Assembly: GCA_964472715.1 (NCBI GenBank)
Contig: CAYYMT010000015.1
Coordinates: 1-45,428 of the forward strand
DNA: 45,428 nt
Source: JAFGTP01 sp964472715
GTDB taxonomy: Bacteria > Fidelibacterota > UBA2242 > JAFGTP01
Direction: 5' to 3'
Part shown: positions 1 through 7,812 of the stretch, piece by piece
How the letters are laid out: the number at the start of each line of letters is the position of its first letter
Position numbering within the stretch: position 1 is the first letter of the stretch
Notes under the pieces: model-generated
Databases searched by the model: none
Told to the model about the DNA's origin: nothing
Seen by the model: only the letters and a program-made list of their open reading frames with translations
Made by a program: the position numbers and the translations under genes

Positions 1-2
1 TG

Positions 3-530
3 ATCATCATCGAATCTATTGGTGTCGGCCAGACAGAAATTGAGATCATCGAGATTGCTGATATCGTTCTCCTGGTTTTGGTGCCGGGCATGGGCGATGA
101 AATTCAGGCCATGAAAGCCGGAGTTATGGAAATCGGCGATATTTACGTCCTCAATAAAAAGGACTATGACGGCGTTGATAAGCTGGAAGCGGAAGTCAAT
201 TATATGCTCAGTCTGAAAAGTGATGACCACCACCCAAATCCAGTGGTAAAAACCTCGGCTGTGGATAGTGACGGTATTGATGAACTGGTTGACGCCACGG
301 AAAAGTATTTGCAACATCTTCAAAAAACAGATCAGTTGCATCACAAACGTAAAAAACGGGTCAAAGAAGAAATCAACCAGATATTATCCGCCAAAATAAT
401 GGCGGCGGTGAATGAATATCTGGAAACCGATAAAAATATCAATCAATGGGCTGAAAAACTTATCAAGGGTGAGATCAGTCCTTATTCATTTTTTGATGAG
501 AAAATTCGAAAATTTGTGAAGGAGTCATAA
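3..530 (+). CDS. meaB: MeaB/ArgK-family GTPase, 5'-truncated (methylmalonyl-CoA mutase chaperone)
   Basis: This is the C-terminal part (about 175 residues) of a G3E-type GTPase that in known systems protects and reloads the B12 cofactor of methylmalonyl-CoA mutase. The reading frame is open from the window edge, so the true start lies upstream. Visible marks are the ESIGVGQTE stretch near the start (G3 region), LVPGMGDEIQAMKAG, and the NKKD guanine-specificity motif. The basic helical tail is also typical of the family. The stop codon overlaps the next start by one base (ATAATG), so it is translationally coupled to the epimerase. A mutase gene is expected upstream but cannot be seen. The family assignment is secure. 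Confidence 0.93.
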   Translation: MIIESIGVGQTEIEIIEIADIVLLVLVPGMGDEIQAMKAGVMEIGDIYVLNKKDYDGVDKLEAEVNYMLSLKSDDHHPNPVVKTSAVDSDGIDELVDATEKYLQHLQKTDQLHHKRKKRVKEEINQILSAKIMAAVNEYLETDKNINQWAEKLIKGEISPYSFFDEKIRKFVKES

Positions 531-934
531 TGTTAAGTCAAATCGATCATATTGGAATAGCGGTCAAATCACTGGATGACCATGTTCCTTTTTACAAAGA
601 TGTGTTAAATCTGGAATTTGCCGGAACCGAAGAAGTGGCGGAACAAAAAGTAAAGGTTGCCATGTTCAAGATCGGTGAAGCCAAAATCGAGCTGCTGGAA
701 CCCACCAGTGATGAGAGTCCCATTGCCAAATTCATCGAGAAAAAAGGCGAAGGCATTCATCATATTGCCTATCAGACCGATGATATTGAAGGTGAAATCA
801 AAAATATTCAGGACAATGATCTGCGCATGATTGACAAAACACCGCGAATGGGCGCTCATGATACAAAGATCGCCTTCATCCATCCGAAATCTTCCGGAAA
901 AGTGCTGACAGAATTAACAGAAATAAAAAAATGA
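530..934 (+). CDS. mce: methylmalonyl-CoA epimerase
   Basis: A 134-residue vicinal-oxygen-chelate (glyoxalase-fold) protein that interconverts the R and S forms of methylmalonyl-CoA, the step joining the mutase to the decarboxylase. Its length matches the family. It begins with the DHIGIAV strand (His7), has a second metal-binding region at GIHHIAY (His77/78), and ends with the LTELTE motif whose Glu128 is the likely last metal ligand. The start codon overlaps the meaB stop. The neighbours on both sides belong to the same pathway, which argues against a generic glyoxalase. Confidence 0.94.
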   Translation: MLSQIDHIGIAVKSLDDHVPFYKDVLNLEFAGTEEVAEQKVKVAMFKIGEAKIELLEPTSDESPIAKFIEKKGEGIHHIAYQTDDIEGEIKNIQDNDLRMIDKTPRMGAHDTKIAFIHPKSSGKVLTELTEIKK

Positions 935-941
935 GATTGTA

Positions 942-993
942 TGGAGTGAGCCAGCAAGGTTGGTTCATGCATTAACACGGTTAATGCACTCCA
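942..993. other. 52-nt folded element: three-way-junction inverted repeat
   Basis: Seen directly in the sequence: 942-946 (TGGAG) pairs with 989-993 (CTCCA) and encloses two hairpins. The first is 951-955 with 959-963 around a 3-nt loop (one G-T pair). The second is a perfect 9-bp stem, 968-976 with 980-988, around the loop ACG. The second hairpin abuts the closing stem with no unpaired base. Read another way, the ends form 7-base inverted repeats (TGGAGTG and CACTCCA, 942-948 and 987-993). No T-tract follows, so it is not an intrinsic terminator. It could be a REP/MITE-like repeat or a processed RNA element in the mRNA. I saw no second copy in the window. Confidence 0.6.
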
Positions 994-1103
994 AAGAACA
1001 CCAAAGCGAGAGCCATGATAAATCAAAAACTGATTTATATATTATTCAAAAAGCTGTAACTTTGCGGTTTCATAAAATTTGGAAAACAGATTAAGGAGCA
1101 ATA

Positions 1104-2654
1104 ATGAGCAGGGAAAGAAAAATCCTTGAACTAAAGGAAAAAATTGAGAATGCAAAACTGGGCGGCGGTCAGGCGCGTATTGACAAACAGCACCAAAAGG
1201 GTAAACTGACAGCCCGGGAACGGGTTCAGGTTTTGCTGGATGAAAACAGTTTTGAGGAACTGGATGCTTTTAAACTTCATGACTGTTCTGATTTTGGAAT
1301 GGAGAAGAAAAAAATATTAGGTGACGGAGTTGTCACCGGTTACGGTAGTATTGACGGACGCCTGGTGTTTGTCTATTCCTTTGATTTTACAGTACTGGGA
1401 GGATCGCTCTCCAAAACTGTGGCGGAAAAAATCGTCAAAGTCCAGGATATGGCCATGAAAACCGGCTCTCCGATCATTGGTATCAATGACTCCGGCGGCG
1501 CCAGAATCCAGGAAGGTGTTGATTCACTGGCGGGCTATACAGATATTTTCACCAACAATATTTTAGCTTCCGGCGTTATTCCCCAGATCAGTGCAATTGT
1601 TGGGCCCTGTGCCGGCGGCGCGGTTTATTCACCGGCGCTCACCGATTATATCTTCATGGTCAGAAAAACAGCCTATATGTTTCTTACCGGCCCGAAAATC
1701 GTCAAGAGTGTAACTCACGAAGATGTGACTGCGGAAGAACTGGGCGGCGCTGATACCCACGGTTCCAAAAGCGGTGTGACACACTTTACCTATGATGATG
1801 AAAAAGCGCTTTTTAAAGGCATTCGCGAACTGGTCAAATATTTACCGCAAAACAATACGGAAGAAGCTCCTTTTCAGGCGACACAGGACCCGGTGAACCG
1901 AATTGAAGAAGACCTCAATTACCTGGTGCCGGAAGACCCCAATAAACCCTATGATATGCATGCCATCATCGAAAAAATTGTGGATGACGGACAGTTTCTG
2001 GAAGTCCAGAAAGATTTTGCCGCCAATTTGCTGGTTGGCTTTGCCCGGCTGAATGGTAAAGCTGTGGGAATCGTCGGCAACCAGCCGAAAGTAATGGCCG
2101 GTGTGCTGGATTGTAATTCGTCCAACAAGGGCGCCCGCTTTGTACGCTTCTGTGATGCTTTCAATATTCCGATCATCACTTTTGAAGATGTGCCGGGATT
2201 TATGCCGGGAACCGCCCAGGAATTTGCCGGCATTATTAAAAACGGCGCAAAAATGCTCTATGCTTACGGAGAAGCGACAGTTCCGAAAATTACAGTCATT
2301 ACCCGTAAAGGTTACGGCGGCGCTTTTTGCGTGATGAACTCAAGAAATTTGCGTGGCGACCTGAGCTATGCCTGGCCTTCAGCAGAGATTGCGGTGATGG
2401 GACCCAAAGGCGCCAGTGAGATCATCTTCTCAAAAGATATTAAAAATGCTGATGATCCCAAAAAAATGCATGCTGAAAAGATCGAAGAATATCGTGAAAA
2501 ATTCGCCAATCCCTATGTCGCCGCCTCCAAAGGCCTGATCGATGAAGTGATCGAACCGAAAATCACCCGCTACAAACTGATCAAAGCCCTGGAAATGCTG
2601 GCCAATAAACGGGATGAAAATCCAGCGAAAAAGCATGGTAACATTCCGCTATAG
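1104..2654 (+). CDS. mmdA: methylmalonyl-CoA decarboxylase / acyl-CoA carboxylase carboxyltransferase subunit (alpha, MmdA)
   Basis: A 516-residue biotin-dependent carboxyltransferase of the crotonase fold, the usual length of MmdA and propionyl-CoA carboxylase beta. It moves the carboxyl group of methylmalonyl-CoA to biotin on the carrier protein. The N-terminal acyl-CoA oxyanion regions are INDSGGARIQEG (127-138) and PCAGGAVY (168-175). The C-terminal biotin-side glycine loop is GYGGAFCVMNSR near residue 403. The start has a good ribosome site (AAGGAG). The three genes behind it (membrane subunit, biotin carrier, Na+ pump subunit) with no biotin carboxylase favour a decarboxylase over a carboxylase. 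A reversible role in propionate metabolism remains possible. Confidence 0.95.
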   Translation: MSRERKILELKEKIENAKLGGGQARIDKQHQKGKLTARERVQVLLDENSFEELDAFKLHDCSDFGMEKKKILGDGVVTGYGSIDGRLVFVYSFDFTVLGGSLSKTVAEKIVKVQDMAMKTGSPIIGINDSGGARIQEGVDSLAGYTDIFTNNILASGVIPQISAIVGPCAGGAVYSPALTDYIFMVRKTAYMFLTGPKIVKSVTHEDVTAEELGGADTHGSKSGVTHFTYDDEKALFKGIRELVKYLPQNNTEEAPFQATQDPVNRIEEDLNYLVPEDPNKPYDMHAIIEKIVDDGQFLEVQKDFAANLLVGFARLNGKAVGIVGNQPKVMAGVLDCNSSNKGARFVRFCDAFNIPIITFEDVPGFMPGTAQEFAGIIKNGAKMLYAYGEATVPKITVITRKGYGGAFCVMNSRNLRGDLSYAWPSAEIAVMGPKGASEIIFSKDIKNADDPKKMHAEKIEEYREKFANPYVAASKGLIDEVIEPKITRYKLIKALEMLANKRDENPAKKHGNIPL

Positions 2655-2663
2655 GAGACAAAA

Positions 2664-3029
2664 ATGATTGATAAAATTATCGACAATAGTGGTCATATAA
2701 ATTCTCTGGCAGGTATTTTGGTTGTCTTTGCCGGCCTGATAGCGATTTCCCTGGCGATTGGAATATTTAACAGAGTAGCCGGTTTATTTAAAAACAAACC
2801 TAAAAGCAGCCCCAAAATTCCGGCTGAAGTAAAAGAAAAAAAAGCAAAGAAAAAAAGGATCAAAGAAATTCCGGAAGATGAATTGGTGGCTATTGCCGTG
2901 GCAGTTGAAGCCTATCGAAAAATTCATTTTGATAATTTGCAAAATGAAATCACTTTTACACACGGGACTGCTCAGACTGCATGGAAAATGCTGGAGAGAA
3001 ATCGAAAACCTGTTACGCGAACGAGGTAA
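2664..3029 (+). CDS. small membrane subunit of Na+-pumping decarboxylase (OadG-like)
   Basis: A 121-residue protein with one N-terminal membrane segment (about residues 15-38), then a Lys/Pro-rich linker and a short conserved tail block around PEDELVAIAVAVEAY. In the OadG/MmdD family this small subunit anchors the carboxyltransferase to the beta subunit. The near-terminal Trp (TAWKML) fits the family's usual short aromatic and basic C-terminal motif. It begins 9 bases after mmdA and ends 3 bases before the biotin carrier gene. Sequence conservation in this family is low, so the call leans on topology and position. Confidence 0.83.
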   Translation: MIDKIIDNSGHINSLAGILVVFAGLIAISLAIGIFNRVAGLFKNKPKSSPKIPAEVKEKKAKKKRIKEIPEDELVAIAVAVEAYRKIHFDNLQNEITFTHGTAQTAWKMLERNRKPVTRTR

Positions 3030-3032
3030 AAA

Positions 3033-3500
3033 ATGAAAGAAAAAGAATTTACTCTGGAAATAAATGGAAAAGATTATTCTGTGATCATTAATGATTTTAC
3101 CGCCACTACCGCAGAAGTGGAAGTTAATGGAAATAATTACAGTGTTAACATCAAGGACCTTGGCATTGAGCAGGCCGCTGATTTGAAACCCCAGTTTACT
3201 GCCACCGCAGCATCTCAGCAACAGTCTGCGGCATCCGGCAGCGCAAGTGCCGGGCCTAAATTGCATAAGCCCAAATCAGTGGCAAATGCCACTGCTGTGC
3301 TGTCGCCATTACCGGGCTTAATTCTGAAAATTCTGGTAAAAGAAGGTGACGAAGTGAAAGCCGGCCAAAACCTGCTGATCATGGAAGCCATGAAAATGGA
3401 AAATGAAATTCAGGCCAAAACCGATGGCACTGTAACGTCAATCAATGTCAAAGAAGGCGATTCTGTCGAAGAAGGCATTGAACTGGTTTCAATAGGTTAA
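3033..3500 (+). CDS. biotin carboxyl carrier protein of the decarboxylase complex
   Basis: A 155-residue carrier whose last 75 or so residues form a biotinyl domain. The biotin acceptor is Lys121 in the EAMKMEN motif, with the expected PLPG strand upstream. The first 50 residues form a small beta-rich domain and are joined to the biotinyl domain by an Ala/Ser/Gln-rich flexible linker (about 55-75), as in MmdC and OadA tails. It shuttles carboxybiotin from the carboxyltransferase to the membrane beta subunit. It is spaced 3 bases from the gene before and 11 from the gene after, so co-translation is likely. Confidence 0.93.
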   Translation: MKEKEFTLEINGKDYSVIINDFTATTAEVEVNGNNYSVNIKDLGIEQAADLKPQFTATAASQQQSAASGSASAGPKLHKPKSVANATAVLSPLPGLILKILVKEGDEVKAGQNLLIMEAMKMENEIQAKTDGTVTSINVKEGDSVEEGIELVSIG

Positions 3501-3511
3501 GGGGGACTGCA

Positions 3512-4657
3512 ATGGGAGTTTTAGAAAAAATATTCGCCACTACCGGTTTTATGAATATGGAATGGGGCAACATCATCATGATGATTGTTGGTGGAATTGC
3601 AATTTATCTGGCAATCGAAAAAAAATATGAACCGTTGCTTTTATTGCCAATTGGTTTTGGTGTAATTGTTGGTAACATACCCTATATGGAAGGACTGCCA
3701 ATAGGAGTATATGACACTGTTGAAAGAGGTTTTGAACAAAATTCTGTATTCAGCCTTATATATTACGGTGTTTCCTCAGGAGTATTTCCACCATTGATTT
3801 TTTTAGGAATAGGAGCGCTGACAGATTTTAGTTCCCTGATATCCAGTCCAAAATCAATGTTACTTGGCGCTGCTGCCCAGGCAGGAATTTTTGTTACTTA
3901 TCTCGGGGCCTTGTTGATTGGTTTTAATAATCCCGAGGCGGCATCTATTGGAATTATCGGCGGTGCTGACGGTCCGACTTCAATTTTTCTTTCCTCACAA
4001 CTGGCGCCTCATCTGTTGGGGCCGATTGCCATTGCCGCCTACTCATATATGGCCCTTGTTCCGGTTATTCAGCCGCCTATCATGAAATTGATGACGACGG
4101 AAAAAGAGCGCAGGATCCGCATGAAACCGCCACGCCGAGTTACCAAAACAGAAAAAATCATTTTTCCCATAGTCGTTGTCGTACTGGCTTCGCTGATCGC
4201 GCCCGGCAGTCTTGTACTTATCGGAATGCTTTGTTTTGGCAATTTGCTAAAAGAGAGCGGCGTAACCGACCGGCTGGCCAAAACCGCTGGCGGCCCGTTA
4301 TTGGATATTTGTACCATTTTACTGGCTTTTACCGTGGGAATGAAAACACAATCCTCGGAATTTTTGACACTCCGGTCTGTGGGCATCTTTGTGCTGGGAC
4401 TGGGATCATTTGCGGTTGCCACTTTTTTTGGGTTGCTTTTTGCCAAGATCATGAATCTTTTTCTGAAAGATAAGATCAACCCCTTAATAGGTGCCGCCGG
4501 AGTATCGGCTGTGCCGAATTCCGCCCGGGTTGTGCATACTTTTGCCAATAAATATGATAAGGACAATCATCTGTTATTTCATGCTATGGCGCCTAATGTT
4601 GCCGGTGTTATCGGCTCTGCCATTGCCGCCGGTGTTTTTATTGCAATATTTATGTAA
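3512..4657 (+). CDS. mmdB: Na+-transporting decarboxylase beta subunit (OadB/MmdB)
   Basis: A 381-residue polytopic membrane protein that decarboxylates carboxybiotin and pumps Na+ outward. The signature GGADGPTSIF lies near residues 150-159; its Asp matches the essential aspartate of OadB. The second conserved block, AAGVSAVPNSARVV, followed by NHLLFHAMAPNVAG, lies near the C-terminus and contains the Asn/Ser residues linked to ion transport in this family. Its length is slightly under the roughly 430 residues of OadB, mainly because of a short N-terminus. It is the last gene of the cluster, followed directly by a terminator. Confidence 0.95.
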   Translation: MGVLEKIFATTGFMNMEWGNIIMMIVGGIAIYLAIEKKYEPLLLLPIGFGVIVGNIPYMEGLPIGVYDTVERGFEQNSVFSLIYYGVSSGVFPPLIFLGIGALTDFSSLISSPKSMLLGAAAQAGIFVTYLGALLIGFNNPEAASIGIIGGADGPTSIFLSSQLAPHLLGPIAIAAYSYMALVPVIQPPIMKLMTTEKERRIRMKPPRRVTKTEKIIFPIVVVVLASLIAPGSLVLIGMLCFGNLLKESGVTDRLAKTAGGPLLDICTILLAFTVGMKTQSSEFLTLRSVGIFVLGLGSFAVATFFGLLFAKIMNLFLKDKINPLIGAAGVSAVPNSARVVHTFANKYDKDNHLLFHAMAPNVAGVIGSAIAAGVFIAIFM

Positions 4658-4678
4658 AATAGGAATAAATTTATAAAT

Positions 4679-4713
4679 TAAACGGTATGGTCGGTTGATC
4701 ATACCGTTTTTTT
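4679..4713 (+). terminator. intrinsic terminator after mmdB
   Basis: The stem AAACGGTATG (4680-4689) pairs with CATACCGTTT (4700-4709) across a 10-nt loop and runs into a T-tract. It ends the methylmalonyl-CoA operon. Confidence 0.9.
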
Positions 4714-4767
4714 GTTTAATAATAAAAAATAACAGTTTATATCTAATACCAATCAAATTGAGGAATT

Positions 4768-5244
4768 ATGGCATTAATAACAATTTATACAGACGGCGCT
4801 TGTTCCGGAAATCCCGGCCCCGGCGGTTACGGAACAGTGCTCAAGCAGGGGCCACACCGGAAGGAATTATTCGAAGGATTTAAATTAACCACCAATAACC
4901 GTATGGAAATGCTGGCGGTGATCAAAGGGCTGGAAGCCTTAAAATACGAGAATTCCGATGTAAAAATTTATTCCGACTCAAAATATATCGTTGACGCAGT
5001 CAACAAAGGATGGGCCAGGAAATGGCGCGCTAATGGCTGGCGCAGAAATAAAAAAGAGATGGCCAAAAACCCTGACCTCTGGGCCCGGTTGCTGGATTTA
5101 ATTGAGAAGCATAATGTGGAATTTCACTGGGTCAGGGGCCATGCGGGGAATCCGGAAAATGAGAGGTGCGATGAGCTGGCTGTCGCAGCCTCGCAAGGTG
5201 TGACTCTCCTGGAAGATACTGAATTCATTAAACAGATAAAGTAA
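4768..5244 (+). CDS. rnhA: ribonuclease HI
   Basis: A 158-residue RNase HI that cuts the RNA strand of RNA-DNA hybrids. All catalytic acids are visible: Asp9 (YTDGACSGNPGPGG), Glu47 (NNRMEML), Asp70 (YSDSKYI) and Asp135 (NERCDELA), together with His125 of the flexible loop. The basic handle region (WARKWRANGWRRNKK, 82-96) that grips hybrids is present, so it resembles the E. coli type. The start has GAGGAA just upstream. It sits alone between two terminator or spacer regions. Confidence 0.97.
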   Translation: MALITIYTDGACSGNPGPGGYGTVLKQGPHRKELFEGFKLTTNNRMEMLAVIKGLEALKYENSDVKIYSDSKYIVDAVNKGWARKWRANGWRRNKKEMAKNPDLWARLLDLIEKHNVEFHWVRGHAGNPENERCDELAVAASQGVTLLEDTEFIKQIK

Positions 5245-5316
5245 CAGATCATTGCAATAAAAATAAAAGGATTTGCATTAATAATGTCTTTTATTCAAAA
5301 AGAAACATGTTATTAT

Positions 5317-5390
5317 TCGGACACGGATCAACGGGATTTCATGGATTGAATTTTGAGTATATTTTCCGTGTACAAAAAAACTTCCGACAT
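5317..5390. repeat. degenerate CACGGA-type repeat patch
   Basis: The 165-nt spacer after rnhA contains GGACACGGATCAACGGGAT followed by TTCATGGATT, and about 40 bases later the opposite-strand motif TTCCGTGT. It resembles the scattered ACGGATT-type low-complexity repeats seen in spacers of many uncultured-bacterial genomes. It is degenerate here, and any function is unknown. Confidence 0.3.
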
Positions 5391-5409
5391 TTATTTTGCA
5401 AATTAGTAT

Positions 5410-5736
5410 ATGTCTTACTTATTGTCCTTTTCAGAAAAACCGGAAGAAATCTGGACGCTGGCGAATCGCTATACCGATTGGTTTATTGAAGAATTGACCG
5501 GAGATTTAACTGATAAACGGTTAAAAGCATTTATCATAGAAACCACATATTATCAAGGCTTTGATTTTCGTCATTGTACGGATAAGCAAAAGGAACTAAC
5601 TGGAAAATTTCTAAAACTTTTGCAGAAAAAATTACCCGATATAATTGATAAAAGTATGGAGCATGAAAACAGGGCTTTGAAGAACCATTTAAAAAATCTT
5701 CATGAACTTGTAAATGATCAAAATATTTTCAGTTAG
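5410..5736 (+). CDS. hypothetical protein, 108 aa
   Basis: I do not recognise this protein. It is mostly helical by eye, with alternating Lys/Glu and hydrophobic residues, no signal peptide, no membrane segment and one isolated Cys in a FRHCTDKQ stretch. An in-frame stop (TAG) lies 4-6 bases before the ATG, so this is the longest start. No convincing ribosome site precedes it. It converges on the restriction-modification operon, with a 30-nt gap to the end of mod. It may be cargo of that island or an unrelated small gene, and it may not be expressed. Confidence 0.5.
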   Translation: MSYLLSFSEKPEEIWTLANRYTDWFIEELTGDLTDKRLKAFIIETTYYQGFDFRHCTDKQKELTGKFLKLLQKKLPDIIDKSMEHENRALKNHLKNLHELVNDQNIFS

Positions 5737-5766
5737 AAGGACAGAATATAATGCCGGTATTACGGC

Positions 5767-7809
5767 TCATGCCACGATTTTCACACTTTCATCGCCGCTG
5801 ATATTGCGGATTTTCAATCGTAAGGGTTTCTTTTGGCTGAGGATTTTTCCATCCCAGAATTCTTTGGTCTTTTTACCGTCAATGCTGATATAGCCCAGCT
5901 TGTCGATTTTGATTTCACTACTGCTGTGCCATTGCCCGTCGTTGTTTTCACAGTCAACCGCTATCATTTCGATCAATTCCAGGCCGGTTTCACTGATTTC
6001 AATGGGTGTGAATTTTTTGCCTCTATTCATGGCCTGTAAATGGCCTTTTTCATTGAAAGTGTCAATCGCCTGGTTGAGCCGGTCGCTGACAAATTTTGTG
6101 ATTTCCACACAATAATAGTCTTTGTCGGCCGCCTGATCAAAGAGATTGCGATCGTCATTTTCCAGTTTCACAATGTTGCAGGTAAATTCTATTTCGTCCT
6201 CCACGACTATTTCATGGAGCAGGTTTTTCAGGTCGTGTAGTTCGATCTTGATGGCGGTGGCGTTGACCTCTTCCATGAATTCTTCCAACTCTTTGCGGTC
6301 TTCGATGTCGATGTAATAGACAATGACCTTTTCCACGGTATCGGGCAGTTTGGCAAATTCTTCATTGATGATCCGGTTCATCGCGGGAATGTCGAGGACT
6401 TTTTGCTCGTGGTCCAGCAGGTTGGGCACATAGACCGGCACTGTTCCTTTTTTGCTGTCATTGAGTGCGCCGAACCAGAATTTCGGGATAGCTTCCACCT
6501 TGCGCTGTAAGCCGGGGATGATCCGCGCCAGTTTATCCATGGTCTGCACCGGATTGCGAAAGAGCCGTACGCCGTCTTTGATTTCCAAAATTTGAAATTC
6601 CGTCCCCGCCGCCGCCAGTCTGTCTCGGGCGGTCTGAATGGAATTAATATTGACATCGCAGTGAATAAATTCCCGTCCCAGGTCATGGGCCACTTTGGCG
6701 GCCACACCACTGCCGCCGAAGAAGTCCGCCACCACCATGCCTTCATCGCTGCTGGCTTTGATGATGCGTTCCAGTAAGGCTTCGGGTTTCTGGGTGGCGT
6801 AATCAAGGCGCTCTTTACTCTGACTCGGAATTGCCATAAAATCTGTCCACAGATTTTGTACAGGTGCGCCATTCATTTCATCAAGATACTGTTTATAACG
6901 AGGCACACCAGATTTAGTAAAATAAATTTTAGGTGGATTTTGTGATAAAGCATCATCAATCCTTTCCTGACCCCAACGCCAATGAGTTCCCGGAGGAGGA
7001 GTTAAAAGTTTATCACCAAAATACTTTGATTCACCTGCTCCAGCTGCATTCATTGATACAGATTTAAATCTTCTCCCCGTTTCAGGCTCTATTTTATCAT
7101 AGGTTTTCGGATCTATTTTTTTAAATTGCCGATTATAAATATAGTCATCTGATATAGAATATAAAAAAATTGATTCTGTTATGTTACCAAACTTATTACC
7201 GTCATTATGACTGTTTGCACTTCTCCACACAATTTCATTTTTAAAATTATCTTCACCAAAAACCTCATCCAACAAAATCTTAACATAATGCCCGATATGC
7301 CAATCCAAATGCACATAAATACTGGCGGTTTCGCTCATGACGCTTTTGATGGCCATGAGATTTTCGTACATCCAGTTGAGATAATCCTCTTTTCTCCAGA
7401 TGTCGCCGTACATTTTTTCTTCAAAGGCCTGGATTTCTTCCAGTTCCAGGGTTTGCCCGGCCTGTTTGATTTTCTTTGCCAGTTTGGGATTGCGGCGCAG
7501 ATAGACTTTTTTGGCATAGTCGGCGCCACTGGCAAAAGGCGGGTCAATATAGACCAGGTCGATTTCTTTGCCCTGTTCCTTGAGATAGGCGCAGGCGGAG
7601 ATGCATTCGCCATGAATCACCAGGTTTTTGTCATTGTCGCCCACTTGCTCGACCTTGTCTGTTTCGTACCAGGGCATGCCGCGTTTGATGCGATGAAAAA
7701 CCTTGTCATTGTCCCGGTAACTCAGCAACCGCCGGGTTCGTGTAAAATTATTAAGCAGCGCCTGTCCTTCGACAGTGTTGGGTAGGTAGGGAATGTATTT
7801 GATCGGCAT
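5767..7809 (-). CDS. mod: type III-like DNA methyltransferase (Mod), adenine-specific
   Basis: A 680-residue beta-class amino-methyltransferase: the catalytic DPPF motif (89-92) comes before the AdoMet-binding FFGGSG (363-368), with YATQKPEALLERI (337-350) between them. The size and the long C-terminal domain fit type III Mod subunits, which recognise the site and methylate adenine. The start is 3 bases after the res stop, and its ribosome site (GGAG) lies inside the last res codons, so translation is coupled. Residues about 164-324 (6840-7320) are much richer in A+T than the flanks (23-32 % G+C in two sampled 60-nt lines, against 52-60 % in two flanking lines). This is where the target-recognition domain lies. 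The target sequence cannot be read from the protein. Confidence 0.9.
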   Translation of the reverse strand: MPIKYIPYLPNTVEGQALLNNFTRTRRLLSYRDNDKVFHRIKRGMPWYETDKVEQVGDNDKNLVIHGECISACAYLKEQGKEIDLVYIDPPFASGADYAKKVYLRRNPKLAKKIKQAGQTLELEEIQAFEEKMYGDIWRKEDYLNWMYENLMAIKSVMSETASIYVHLDWHIGHYVKILLDEVFGEDNFKNEIVWRSANSHNDGNKFGNITESIFLYSISDDYIYNRQFKKIDPKTYDKIEPETGRRFKSVSMNAAGAGESKYFGDKLLTPPPGTHWRWGQERIDDALSQNPPKIYFTKSGVPRYKQYLDEMNGAPVQNLWTDFMAIPSQSKERLDYATQKPEALLERIIKASSDEGMVVADFFGGSGVAAKVAHDLGREFIHCDVNINSIQTARDRLAAAGTEFQILEIKDGVRLFRNPVQTMDKLARIIPGLQRKVEAIPKFWFGALNDSKKGTVPVYVPNLLDHEQKVLDIPAMNRIINEEFAKLPDTVEKVIVYYIDIEDRKELEEFMEEVNATAIKIELHDLKNLLHEIVVEDEIEFTCNIVKLENDDRNLFDQAADKDYYCVEITKFVSDRLNQAIDTFNEKGHLQAMNRGKKFTPIEISETGLELIEMIAVDCENNDGQWHSSSEIKIDKLGYISIDGKKTKEFWDGKILSQKKPLRLKIRNISGDESVKIVA

Positions 7810-7812
7810 AAT

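Noticed and set aside
968..988. 9-bp hairpin as a terminator after mce
   Set aside because: No T-tract follows on either strand, so it is described as part of a folded element instead.
5307..5489. 60-codon ORF on the + strand reading through the repeat patch
   Set aside because: It overlaps the 108-aa ORF in another frame, has repeat-derived composition and no ribosome site.
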